This document shows positions 1 to 7,994 of a stretch of 64,000 nucleotides of DNA, piece by piece (position 1 is the stretch's first letter; each line of letters opens with the position of its first letter). Both the position numbers and the translations under genes were made by a program. The notes beneath the pieces were generated by a model that was not told where the DNA came from, made no database searches, and worked only from the letters and a program-made list of their open reading frames with translations. This DNA is from Deltaproteobacteria bacterium (GTDB taxonomy: Bacteria; Myxococcota; Kuafuiibacteriia; Kuafuiibacteriales; Kuafuiibacteriaceae): the NCBI GenBank assembly GCA_016703535.1, contig JADJBV010000001.1, forward strand, positions 806,001 through 870,000. The letters are read 5' to 3'.

Positions 1-1
1 G

Positions 2-274
2 GTCTACAACTACGGCGGCGGCCACCACAACGACACCCTCACCGCCGACGTGCCCGGATATCAGGTCCGCTACGATCACTCGTCGTTTGGTTTTGGCTTT
101 CGTCAGTGCCAGCCGATGGACTGTTTGGTGGTCTACCAGGCCGGCCCCGGCGCCGAGATCGAAAACGGCTGCGGCCGGGATCGAACGGTGCCGACCATCT
201 GCAAGCGGGTCGGGGCCGACGCCACCTTGGAGCCCTTCGTCGACACCTTCATGCGTTGCCCGGGGGACACATGA
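2..274 (+). CDS. C-terminal part of an unidentified Cys-containing protein (5' end outside window)
   Basis: The open frame enters from the left edge and ends at TGA 272-274. The visible 90 residues are rich in Gly, Tyr and Asp and hold four Cys, in the contexts RQCQPMDC, ENGCGRDR and TICKR, with a fifth near the end (MRCPGD). Such spaced Cys suggest an exported, disulfide-bonded domain. The stop overlaps the ATG of the next gene (ATGA), so the two are probably translated from one mRNA. I do not recognise the family, and the N-terminus is missing. Confidence 0.6.
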   Translation, partial: VYNYGGGHHNDTLTADVPGYQVRYDHSSFGFGFRQCQPMDCLVVYQAGPGAEIENGCGRDRTVPTICKRVGADATLEPFVDTFMRCPGDT

Positions 275-1029
275 GCCGCTCCCTTTGTTTGTGCCTGGTG
301 ATGATCGGGACGGCCTGCGCCGCCGACCCTGCAGATCCCGTCGACGTGGGGACGGACGCAGGCGCCTCGGACAACGGCGTGTTCGACGCCGACCTTCCCG
401 ACGCCCACTCCGAGGACGCTGAAGTGGACGCCGGGTTCCCGGACCTGGGGCTGGTCGACGCCGGCTCCGACGGGGGCGCCGATCTGGGGCCCGGGGATCT
501 GGGCCCGGCCTACCTCACCACCTTGGACGACCCTCTGGCGCTGGAGGGCCTCCTCGGTCCGGCCGGGGACGTGAAGTACCTGGCGCCGGTCACCGGGGCT
601 CCGCCCGAGGTGTTGACCGAACCCTGTTATTTTCAAAATATGGCCATCTTCCCGTTTCACCTGCTGTTTTTGCGCAGTTTTCCGGGGCTGGAGAACCTGA
701 GCAACAGCGAATACGTGACCCGGGTGTTGCGGCGCCCGACCCGGATCTGGTGGGGCGGCGGCCTCAAACGTTACCCCGCCACACCTCACCCCGGGGGCGG
801 GCAAGGGGTGATCGCCTGGGCGGTTTATCACGAAAACGCGGGCGCCGACCGGCTCACCGGCGACGACCTCTTGGCCGTGCAAGTTATCTTGCAGAGCTGC
901 GTGAGCTTCGCACCAGCGGAGTTGGCCTTTTTGCCGACCGACCCCTTCCAGAACAGCTTCGTCCGGGCGGAACGGGCCGCCTTGTTGGCCCGAGGGGTGC
1001 CCGTGATCTTACCCGAAGAGCTGCGCTGA
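271..1029 (+). CDS. Putative lipoprotein of unknown function, Asp-rich N-terminal linker
   Basis: 252 residues. The start is the ATG that overlaps the upstream stop (ATGA). The N-terminus MSRSLCLCLVMIGTAC is a short signal peptide with a lipobox-like end at GTAC, so export and lipidation are likely. Residues ~17-85 are a low-complexity Ala/Asp/Gly/Pro linker (repeats such as DVGTDAG and DLGPGDLGP), often seen behind lipidated Cys in myxobacterial surface proteins. The C-terminal ~165 residues look globular (PCYFQNMAIFPFHLLFLRSF, RIWWGGGLKRYP). I cannot assign a family. Coupling to the preceding secreted protein suggests a shared envelope role. Confidence 0.7.
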   Translation: MSRSLCLCLVMIGTACAADPADPVDVGTDAGASDNGVFDADLPDAHSEDAEVDAGFPDLGLVDAGSDGGADLGPGDLGPAYLTTLDDPLALEGLLGPAGDVKYLAPVTGAPPEVLTEPCYFQNMAIFPFHLLFLRSFPGLENLSNSEYVTRVLRRPTRIWWGGGLKRYPATPHPGGGQGVIAWAVYHENAGADRLTGDDLLAVQVILQSCVSFAPAELAFLPTDPFQNSFVRAERAALLARGVPVILPEELR

Positions 1030-1037
1030 TCGGCGGC

Positions 1038-1673
1038 TCAGCGGCCAGTGGTGCTGGTCTTGATCGGCGGGGCTTGGTCGAGCGGCCAGATCTTCAAGTT
1101 GTCGTAGCGGATCCGGTTTTGCCAGTTGGAGAAGGCCAGCCGATCTTGCCCGGGGCCGTCGAGGGGTTCGGGGTCGTCGAAGGACAGGTACGGTTGGCCG
1201 TCCACGTACCAATCCAGCCGGCCGCCCTTCTTTTCGATCCGCCACAGGTGGGTGCCAGCGCCGGAGATCCCCGTTGGCTTCTTCTCTTTGCGATCGGCCC
1301 CGTGTTCGTCCAGGCGGGCGATGCAGGAGATGGTGTTGCTCCACCCGCCCAAGATGAAGACGTAACCCGAGGAGTGGGCCCGGCCGTTGGTCATCAACTC
1401 GATCTTGGAGTCGACCAGGGGCGTCTCGGAGGTGACCTCCACCTCGACCACCACGTCCTTGGGGAGCGCCACCTTCAGGAACAGCGGCGAGTTGTTGGCG
1501 CCGGTGCTGAAGACCTGCCCCTTGTCGATGTTCCACTGCCCCCCGGACATGGCCCAGTCGGGCCCGAGTTCGTTGCGCTCGAAGTCGTCGGTGAAGGGGA
1601 CCGACTTGGTCGGAGCCTCCTGTTTTTTGCAGGCGAAGACGGCCAACAGGGCCAAGGCAAAGACGCGTTTCAT
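1038..1673 (-). CDS. Lipoprotein with a concanavalin-like/DUF1080-type beta-sandwich
   Basis: 211 residues. MKRVFALALLAVFAC is a signal peptide ending in a lipobox-like VFAC, followed by KKQE. The rest resembles the DUF1080/LamG-like beta-sandwich: FTDDFERNELGPDW, then QWNIDKGQVFSTG, a central strand-rich part, GGRLDWYVDGQPYLSF, and RIRYDNLKIWPL. Such domains bind or act on sugars, but no catalytic residues can be named here, so a binding or structural role is as likely as hydrolysis. The ATG overlaps the stop of the upstream Cys-rich gene (ATGA on the minus strand), making it the last gene of a three-lipoprotein operon. Confidence 0.75.
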   Translation of the reverse strand: MKRVFALALLAVFACKKQEAPTKSVPFTDDFERNELGPDWAMSGGQWNIDKGQVFSTGANNSPLFLKVALPKDVVVEVEVTSETPLVDSKIELMTNGRAHSSGYVFILGGWSNTISCIARLDEHGADRKEKKPTGISGAGTHLWRIEKKGGRLDWYVDGQPYLSFDDPEPLDGPGQDRLAFSNWQNRIRYDNLKIWPLDQAPPIKTSTTGR

Positions 1674-2863
1674 AACACGTCGGGACAATACAGACCTTGG
1701 ACCGGGGCGCAAGCCGAGCCCAAAGCGCAGCCGCCGCCTTGGCAAGGTGGGTTGCACTGAGCGCCGGTGGTGCAAGGCCGGCCGGTGTTGATGCAGGTGC
1801 CGGCGTTGCACAAACAGTCGGCGCCGGTGGCGCAGGGCTGCAGATTGTTGGCGCAGACCATCGAACCCGGCCCGGCGTGGGCGCCACAGATCGGCAGGGG
1901 CTGACACTCGTCGTCCGTGGTGCACGCCTGCCCGGCTGGGAACTGGCAGCGCTTTTGGCAGGTGGTCAGGCACTGGTTGTCATTGTCGCAGGGTTGGATG
2001 CCCAGGCCGCCGCAGGTGCCGGTGCAGCTGGGCGGCACCGAGTCGAAGGCGCAGTCTTGATCGTTGACGCAGGTGCAGAAGCCTCGGAGGTCACCTTCAC
2101 CGAGGACACACTCTCGGCCGCCGCCCCCACACTCGTTGCTGTTGGTGCACTGATCTTGGGTCAAGAGCACCACCCCGCCGCACTGGTAGCCGGCCGGGCA
2201 GTCGCTGGGGCTGGTGCAGGACACGCCGCAGAAGTTGGGGCCGCCGTTTTCGGGCCGACCCGGATCGTAGCCCGAGTTGATCAAGCAGAAGTCGGTGTTG
2301 GCCGGGCAGGGGTTGGCTTGGCTGCAGGCCGCGCAGAAGCTGGGGTTGGTGGCGTCGGTGCAGTTGCCGTTGATCGCGCAGAAGTCGCCGTAGTCGCAGA
2401 AGGTCGGATCGGTGCAGCGGCCAGCCAAACAGCTGCCGCGGACGCCAGGGCCGCCGCCCATACATACGGAGTAGAGGGGACAGTCGGCGTTGTCGAAGCA
2501 GCCGTTGACGCAGGTGGTGCCGGTGTCATCGCAGACCGTGCCCGGCAAGCAGTGCACGTCCGAGCCACACGCGGTGCGATCGATGCAAGCGCCGGTGGCC
2601 AGGTCGCAGAACTTGGCGGCCTCACACTCCACGTTGGAGCGGCAGCCGGCCCGCTTTTGACAGACCCCTTGGGTGTTGCAGACCTCCCCTTCGGCGCAGG
2701 CCTCGTCGCTGCGGCAGACGCAGAGGCCCGAGGTGTCGCCTTTGGCGATCCTGCAGGTGGATCCGGTGGGGCACTCTTCGGCGGTCTTGCATTCACCCGC
2801 AAATTGGCGAGTTTCGCTGCAACCCAAGGAGAACAAAAACAGGCAGAGGAAAAGTCGTTTCAC
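1670..2863 (-). CDS. Cys-rich multi-repeat lipoprotein
   Basis: 397 residues. MKRLFLCLFLFSLGC is a clear lipoprotein signal with lipobox SLGC. Nearly the whole mature chain is a string of Cys-rich modules with the pattern C-x(4-6)-EC-x(3)-xC-x(5)-C (for example ECKTAEECPTGSTC, NVECEAAKFCDLATGAC, NADCPLYSVC). This pattern is typical of myxobacterial EGF/Dickkopf-like surface lipoproteins, which are thought to form disulfide-stabilised rods. No enzyme motif is present. It lies 12 bp after the VWA lipoprotein and overlaps the beta-sandwich lipoprotein by 4 bp. The three probably act together at the outer membrane; the function is unknown. Confidence 0.8.
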   Translation of the reverse strand: MKRLFLCLFLFSLGCSETRQFAGECKTAEECPTGSTCRIAKGDTSGLCVCRSDEACAEGEVCNTQGVCQKRAGCRSNVECEAAKFCDLATGACIDRTACGSDVHCLPGTVCDDTGTTCVNGCFDNADCPLYSVCMGGGPGVRGSCLAGRCTDPTFCDYGDFCAINGNCTDATNPSFCAACSQANPCPANTDFCLINSGYDPGRPENGGPNFCGVSCTSPSDCPAGYQCGGVVLLTQDQCTNSNECGGGGRECVLGEGDLRGFCTCVNDQDCAFDSVPPSCTGTCGGLGIQPCDNDNQCLTTCQKRCQFPAGQACTTDDECQPLPICGAHAGPGSMVCANNLQPCATGADCLCNAGTCINTGRPCTTGAQCNPPCQGGGCALGSACAPVQGLYCPDVL

Positions 2864-2875
2864 GGCAACACCTGA

Positions 2876-4408
2876 TCAGCGGATGGCGGTCTCGCAGGAG
2901 AGGGCCTTGTCGGCCCCGGACTTCTTGTAGAGGACCTCGATGGCGGCGTCGGTCGGGGGCACGAAGGCGCCGTCGAAGAAGATCGCGTTGCTCCCGGGTT
3001 CATACACCCAGCCGGTCTGGCGTTCGTTGGGGATGACCTTGCCGTTGACCCGGACGCAGACCCGAGCGTTGGTGGTGCAGGCCTCTTCGGCGACGTCCTT
3101 GTCGCAGCACTTCACCTCTTTGGCGCAGTCGGGGAACTTGGTGAGCTGGAACTTTCGGGCCAGGCCGGCGGCCTCGAAGCCCAAGGAGCCGAGCACCACG
3201 CCGTAGTCGGGCGCGCAGATCGATCCGAAGACGCCGTTCCTGGAGAGCAGCTCGAGGAACAAGGCCGGATCGGCGGTGCAGCGGGCGTTGGTGCAAGGGA
3301 TACAACCCTTGTCGCCGGTGCACTTGAAGTTGCCGCAGTCTTGGTCCACGGCACATTGCCCCCCCGGCACGCAGATGCCGGGCAAACCGGGCACCGGCCT
3401 CGCGCAGGTGTTGTCGGCGGGGCAGGTCAGGCGGCGGTCGTCGCAGACCCGCAGCTCGGAGCCCAAGCCGCGAGAGTACATGGCCAAGGAGACGTAACGG
3501 CCGCCGGGAGAAGCGGTGAGGTCCATGGGTGGGGCAGGGCAACCGCCCCGGGTCTGACCGGTCTCACCGTCGACGTCGGGATCGCCGACGATGGCGCTGA
3601 CGGAGACCTGGGCCTCGTTGCCGGCGCCCTTCAGGGTCTCGAAGGCCCGGTAGTAGTACGGCACCTCACCGAAGGACGAGTCCTCTTCGTCGCTGACGAA
3701 GATCATGAACAAGGAGGCGTCGGGCCGGAGGAAGCCGTTGTTTTCGGCGGGCGCCGCGGTCCACTCGCCGGTGGCCCGGTTGGTGTCCCGGCCCACGGCC
3801 AAGGCCGCCGCTCGGATGCCGGTCTCCAGGCCCGAGCCGGTGATTCCGACCTGGACCGCTCGCGCGAAGGCCGCCGAGGCGCCCGGGGTGGTAGCGGTGA
3901 CGAAGCTGATCGACTGGTTCACATCGCAGAAGCCGTTGGCGGCGTCGCCGGTGCATTGGCTGCTTTGGGTGCAGTAGTCGTAGCGACCGTTGAGGGGTGA
4001 GGCGCCCGAGGAAGGGACGCAGAGGCCCACCCGCCGGAGCCGGCCGGTGTCGGTCGGGGTCCGCACGTCGGTGGAGATCACGCCGATGTGATAGTCGGGC
4101 GGGTTGCAGGGCGCGCCGGACACCGCACACTTCTTGGTGTTGAAGTCGCAGATGTCGTTGGCCATGCCCGAACCTTGGCAGGTGGTGAGGCCGGTGATGA
4201 ACTTCTCGAAGTTCGCCGCCAAGGCCGCCTGCTCCTCTTGCATCGAGCCCGAGTTGTCGACGACCCAAAGGATGTCGACCAAGGCCGCCGGCTTTTGCTT
4301 CAGCTCGTCGACTTGAGTCTCGGGCTCGGGGAGCCGGACCAGGACTTCGTCTTCGCAAGCCAAGGCGAAGCAGGGCAGGGTGAGCAGGAGGATTCGGCGG
4401 TGACCCAT
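2876..4408 (-). CDS. VWA-domain lipoprotein
   Basis: 510 residues. The start is the ATG at 4408, giving MGHRRILLLTLPCFALAC with lipobox ALAC. A 13-residue upstream in-frame extension has no signal features. The von Willebrand factor A fold begins at ~40 with VDILWVVDNSGSM, the full MIDAS motif DxSxS. FMIFVSDEEDSS is a later VWA strand, and a Cys-rich insert (CARPVPGLPGICVPGGQC) follows. VWA lipoproteins of this kind are common in Myxococcota and bind protein partners through a metal ion. It is the first gene of the minus-strand operon with the two lipoproteins that follow. No clear Shine-Dalgarno or -10 is seen for it. Confidence 0.85.
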   Translation of the reverse strand: MGHRRILLLTLPCFALACEDEVLVRLPEPETQVDELKQKPAALVDILWVVDNSGSMQEEQAALAANFEKFITGLTTCQGSGMANDICDFNTKKCAVSGAPCNPPDYHIGVISTDVRTPTDTGRLRRVGLCVPSSGASPLNGRYDYCTQSSQCTGDAANGFCDVNQSISFVTATTPGASAAFARAVQVGITGSGLETGIRAAALAVGRDTNRATGEWTAAPAENNGFLRPDASLFMIFVSDEEDSSFGEVPYYYRAFETLKGAGNEAQVSVSAIVGDPDVDGETGQTRGGCPAPPMDLTASPGGRYVSLAMYSRGLGSELRVCDDRRLTCPADNTCARPVPGLPGICVPGGQCAVDQDCGNFKCTGDKGCIPCTNARCTADPALFLELLSRNGVFGSICAPDYGVVLGSLGFEAAGLARKFQLTKFPDCAKEVKCCDKDVAEEACTTNARVCVRVNGKVIPNERQTGWVYEPGSNAIFFDGAFVPPTDAAIEVLYKKSGADKALSCETAIR

Positions 4409-4561
4409 GGTGTCTCTACTGGGAAAGCGCGGGATTCGTACCACCAACGAGGCGGCTTTCCATCGGTCACGGAGAGGCTCAGGCCGAACTTCGCCAACCC
4501 GTCCGGATGGTTGGGGCTAATGTAGGGAAACCTCAGTGGAACGAAGTTGGCGCCGGCAAGG

Positions 4562-4590
4562 TTGACTGGCCCGGATCGACCGCCTACCTG
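4562..4590 (+). promoter_or_regulatory. Leaderless-type promoter of the DEAD-box helicase
   Basis: TTGACT (4562-4567), a 17-bp spacer and TACCTG (4585-4590). The GTG start lies 9 bp after the -10, so the transcript would begin at or next to the start codon. No Shine-Dalgarno is present. Confidence 0.6.
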
Positions 4591-4599
4591 ACCCGTCCC

Positions 4600-6405
4600 G
4601 TGAACGCCCCGACGTCCAGCCAACCCCCCGCGCCGACCGCCCCTCCTCCTCCGGTCCGCTTCGACGACATGCCCTTGTCCCCCGAGGCTCGAGCGGGCCT
4701 CAAGGCCCTTGGCTACGAGCTGGCCACGCCCGTCCAGGCGGCGGTGTTCGCCCAGGCCATGTCCGGTAAGGACCTGATGGTCCAATCCAAGACCGGCACC
4801 GGCAAGACCACCGCCTTTGGCCTGCCGGTGATCGAGCGGGTCCGCATCGAAGAGGGCCGGGTCGATCCCCAGGCCTTGGTTCTTTGTCCGACCCGGGAGC
4901 TGGCCATCCAGGTCGCCGAAGAGTTGGCCGAACTCGGTGATCCCAAGGGCGTCCGGGTGTTGCCGATCTACGGCGGCGCGCCGATGGGTCCCCAGCTCAA
5001 GAGCTTGAAGGCCGGCTGCGACGTCATCGTCGGGACCCCGGGCCGGATCCTGGACCACATCCGTCGGCGCACCTTGCGCCTGGTCCACGCCCACTTGGCG
5101 GTCCTCGACGAGGCCGACGAGATGCTCTCGATGGGCTTTTGGGAGGACGTGACCGCCATCCTCGATCAGCTCCCGGTCCAACGGCAGACCTTCCTGTTTT
5201 CAGCGACCTTGCCGGATCAGATCCGGAAGACGGCACTCGGCTACATGAAAGATCCCCAGGGGATCGACATCTCCCGGGACGAGCTGACGGTCGAGGGCAT
5301 CACCAACATCGCCTACGAGGCCGATGATCGGCTGCCTCGGCCCCGCAACCTGCTTTACCTCCTCGAGTACGAACGCCCCGAAAACGCGGTCATCTTCTGC
5401 AACACCCGGGACGACACCGCGGTGGTGGCGGCCTTCCTCCGCCGCCAGGGCCTGCACGCCTTGGCCTTGTCCGGCGAACTCGCGCAAAAAGATCGCGAGC
5501 GGATCATGAAGCGCATGAAGTCGGGTGAACTCAAGTACCTGGTGGCCACCGACATCGCCGCCCGGGGCATCGACATCAGCGACCTCTCCCACGTGATCAA
5601 CTACGCGCTCCCGGAGTTCACCGAGGTGTATTTGCACCGAGTCGGCCGCACCGGCCGCATCGGCAAGAAGGGCACCGCGGTCTCTTTGGTCAGCGGCCGC
5701 GACGAGATCACCTTCACTCAGCTGCAGCGTCAGTTCCACATCCACTTCGAGAAGAAGAAGTTGCCCGACGTGCAGGAGATCATGAAGCTCCACGCCGAAC
5801 GGGTGGCGGCCGAGCTGCTCAAAGAGGCCAAGGAGGTCGAGCTCACCTCCTTCTTGCCGCTGGCCGAACGCCTGAAGTCGACGGCCTCCGGCACCGAGGT
5901 CATCGCCTTGTTGCTCAAGCGCTACTTCGAGCACCTCGAGAACGAGCGGGCCAAGCAGCCGGTGGAGGTCCTGGGCAGCGAACCCAGCAAGGGCGAAGGT
6001 CGCCGCCGCTTCGAGGAGCCCGCCGCCGACTCCGGGCCCCCCGCCCACGACGGCCCTTCGGCCGATGACGGTCGAGATCGCCGTGGCCGTGGTCCTCGGG
6101 CAAGGGGCCCCCGCAGCCGCACCGACGCTCCTCGGGAGAACTTGCCGCCGATCGCCGACGCGGTCCGGCTCTTCGTGGGCCGCGGCGTCTCCGACGGCTA
6201 CGACGAGGGCAAGATCAAGCAGCTGATCACCGAGGTCGCGGGCCTGTCCGACGACTCGGGTGTGTTGCGGATCCTCCTTCGGCGCACCCACGCCTTCGTG
6301 GAGGCGACGCCCGCGGTGGCCGACCTGGCGGTGAACGGAGCCGCCCAAGGGGTCGAAAGGGAGGATAAGCCGGTCGCGATTGAACGCGCGAGGACCCGCG
6401 GATGA
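4600..6405 (+). CDS. deaD: DEAD-box ATP-dependent RNA helicase with DbpA/CsdA-type C-terminal domain
   Basis: 601 residues from GTG 4600, chosen because a -35/-10 pair ends 9 bp upstream. All DEAD-box motifs are visible: Q motif GYELATPVQ, motif I SKTGTGKT, PTRELAIQ, GTPGR, the DEAD box in VLDEADEM, SAT (FLFSATLP), ARGIDI and HRVGRTGR. After a charged, Arg/Pro-rich linker (~480-520) a DbpA/CsdA-like RNA-binding fold is present (VRLFVGRGVSDGYDEGKIKQ). Enzymes of this group unwind rRNA or mRNA structure during ribosome assembly and cold adaptation in the cytoplasm. The stop overlaps the next ATG (ATGA), so the unknown protein downstream is probably co-translated. Confidence 0.93.
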   Translation: MNAPTSSQPPAPTAPPPPVRFDDMPLSPEARAGLKALGYELATPVQAAVFAQAMSGKDLMVQSKTGTGKTTAFGLPVIERVRIEEGRVDPQALVLCPTRELAIQVAEELAELGDPKGVRVLPIYGGAPMGPQLKSLKAGCDVIVGTPGRILDHIRRRTLRLVHAHLAVLDEADEMLSMGFWEDVTAILDQLPVQRQTFLFSATLPDQIRKTALGYMKDPQGIDISRDELTVEGITNIAYEADDRLPRPRNLLYLLEYERPENAVIFCNTRDDTAVVAAFLRRQGLHALALSGELAQKDRERIMKRMKSGELKYLVATDIAARGIDISDLSHVINYALPEFTEVYLHRVGRTGRIGKKGTAVSLVSGRDEITFTQLQRQFHIHFEKKKLPDVQEIMKLHAERVAAELLKEAKEVELTSFLPLAERLKSTASGTEVIALLLKRYFEHLENERAKQPVEVLGSEPSKGEGRRRFEEPAADSGPPAHDGPSADDGRDRRGRGPRARGPRSRTDAPRENLPPIADAVRLFVGRGVSDGYDEGKIKQLITEVAGLSDDSGVLRILLRRTHAFVEATPAVADLAVNGAAQGVEREDKPVAIERARTRG

Positions 6406-7145
6406 AGTCGAAGCGTGCCCAACGCCCCACCCCAAAGCGCAAGGCTCGCAACACGCCGCGCCCAGAGCGAGGGCGGGTGGGGGTCAAACCTCGGCCGCGC
6501 CTCCAAGAGGTGGGCGGCTCCAAAACCGAGGCGGCGATGGCCGAACGCCTGGACTCCATGGAGCCAGGTTCGCTGCGTTACACCGCCTTGGCCTCGGCCA
6601 TCGACTTCAAGCGATCTTGGGTCCACCTGGCCAAACACTTGGCCGAGGTGATGAAGGCTGGAGCCTTCAAAGAGTGGGGCTTTCGGACCTTCGAGGCCTA
6701 CGCCCAACACGAGCTGCACCTGCGCCGGGAGACCGCCCAGAAGTTGGTCCGCTCCTACGACTTCTTGGCCAGCCACGAAAAACGCAGCCTGGACGGCGCC
6801 ACCGAAAGTGAACACTCGCCGACGCCGCTGCCGTCGTATCAGGCCCTCGACATCTTGGCCGAGGCCCGGGCCAATCCGTACCTGGAAGAGAAGGACTACC
6901 GAGAGATCCGAGATCAGGTCTTTCGGGAAGATCCGCCGCCGTCTCAGCTGCGCAAGATGGTCAAAGAGCGGGCCCCCGAACCTCCCAAAAAAGAGGTCCG
7001 GGAAGATCCGAGTGAACGGCTGCGCAAGTGCTTGGCCCTGGCCGAACGGCTCTACGGCATGTTGCTGGAAGAAGAGTCGGCCGAGTCGGTGGCCCGCACG
7101 GTCGAAGGCGCCATCGGCGGCCTCCGTCGCTTGATCGAAGAGTGA
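6402..7145 (+). CDS. Conserved hypothetical cytoplasmic protein coupled to the helicase
   Basis: 247 residues starting at the ATG that overlaps the helicase stop. The first ~45 residues are basic (MKSKRAQRPTPKRKARN). The middle (~55-130) is a helical block, FKRSWVHLAKHLAEVMKAG then WGFRTFEAYAQHELHLRRE and TAQKLVRSYDF, with a helix-turn-helix feel. The C-terminus is a charged helical tail. There is no signal peptide or membrane segment. A basic N-terminus and coupling to an RNA helicase suggest a nucleic-acid-associated role, but this is inference; I do not recognise the family. Confidence 0.75.
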   Translation: MKSKRAQRPTPKRKARNTPRPERGRVGVKPRPRLQEVGGSKTEAAMAERLDSMEPGSLRYTALASAIDFKRSWVHLAKHLAEVMKAGAFKEWGFRTFEAYAQHELHLRRETAQKLVRSYDFLASHEKRSLDGATESEHSPTPLPSYQALDILAEARANPYLEEKDYREIRDQVFREDPPPSQLRKMVKERAPEPPKKEVREDPSERLRKCLALAERLYGMLLEEESAESVARTVEGAIGGLRRLIEE

Positions 7146-7200
7146 ACCTCGGACCGTAGACCCTTGGCCACACCCGGCCTTCGCCCCAACCTGCCCGCGG

Positions 7201-7229
7201 TTGAGCCGCACCGATCCCTCGCGTACCTT
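7201..7229 (+). promoter_or_regulatory. Leaderless-type promoter
   Basis: TTGAGC (7201-7206), a 17-bp spacer and TACCTT (7224-7229), followed after 6 bp by GTG 7236. It is nearly the same as the elements before 60308 and 63128. Confidence 0.6.
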
Positions 7230-7235
7230 GGCCGG

Positions 7236-7982
7236 GTGAGCGGCCCGCTCCTGTTGATGTTGGCCTTGGTGGCCAGCCCCCTCGAGGAGGGCCAGGCCCT
7301 TTACCGGGCGGGCCAATACGGGCCGGCCCTGGAGCGATTGTTCGAGGGCCTGGAGCGGCCCAAAGACGGACGAGAAGAGGCCCAACTTCGGCTTTACGTC
7401 GGCCTGATCCAGTGGTCCTACCGCCGGGAGGTGGACGCCCGCAGCTCCTTCAACAAGGCCCTCGATCGGGATCCCAAGCTGGAGGCCCCCGCCGACGCGC
7501 CGGCCGGGGCCCTCAAGTTGTGGCGGGAGCTCAAAGAGGCCCGGGAGCCCAAGGCCGAAGCCCGGCCCGAGGGGACCAAGCGGAGCACCCCCACCATCCC
7601 CAAGACGAAGACGCGCCCGTCTCCGGCCGGCCCCACCATGCTCCAGCCGTACCGCGCCGAACCTCGCCTTTCGGCCGAGCCCGAGCCGCCGCTCCCCAGC
7701 CCGGAACCCGAGGCGCCGGATCTTGCGGTCAACGCCGAGCCGGTCGAACGCCTGGAGGCGCCGGGCATCGCTCTTTTGGCGGCGGGGGGCGCCCTCTTCG
7801 TGACCGGGGTGGTGTTGTCGGTGTTGGCCGCCAGCGACGGCGGTGCGGCCTTGGATCAAGAGGACAAGACCTTGGCCAACGAACGCTACGACCGAGCCCA
7901 GGCCGAAAGCCGCTTGGGCATCGCCGCCTTCATCGCCGCGGGCGGGATGGTGGGGGCCGCGGCCATGACCCTCAGCTTCTGA
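7236..7982 (+). CDS. Secreted or membrane-anchored TPR-like protein
   Basis: 248 residues from GTG 7236, fixed by the promoter that ends 6 bp before it. The N-terminus VSGPLLLMLALVASP is a short signal peptide lacking the usual Lys or Arg. Residues ~20-90 form helical pairs (EEGQALYRAGQYGPALERLF, SSFNKALDRDPKLEAP) that match one to two tetratricopeptide units. A Pro/Glu/Lys-rich linker follows, then two hydrophobic stretches at ~178-205 (GIALLAAGGALFVTGVVLSV) and ~225-247. This organisation, TPR then linker then paired C-terminal membrane helices, is common in uncharacterised Myxococcota proteins. The role is unknown. Confidence 0.75.
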   Translation: MSGPLLLMLALVASPLEEGQALYRAGQYGPALERLFEGLERPKDGREEAQLRLYVGLIQWSYRREVDARSSFNKALDRDPKLEAPADAPAGALKLWRELKEAREPKAEARPEGTKRSTPTIPKTKTRPSPAGPTMLQPYRAEPRLSAEPEPPLPSPEPEAPDLAVNAEPVERLEAPGIALLAAGGALFVTGVVLSVLAASDGGAALDQEDKTLANERYDRAQAESRLGIAAFIAAGGMVGAAAMTLSF

Positions 7983-7994
7983 TCGCCCGCCCGT

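Noticed and set aside
6198..7859. Long minus-strand frame opposite the helicase tail and unknown protein
   Set aside because: Low-complexity Gly/Leu/Arg protein, no start signal; the plus-strand genes are coupled and have clear motifs.
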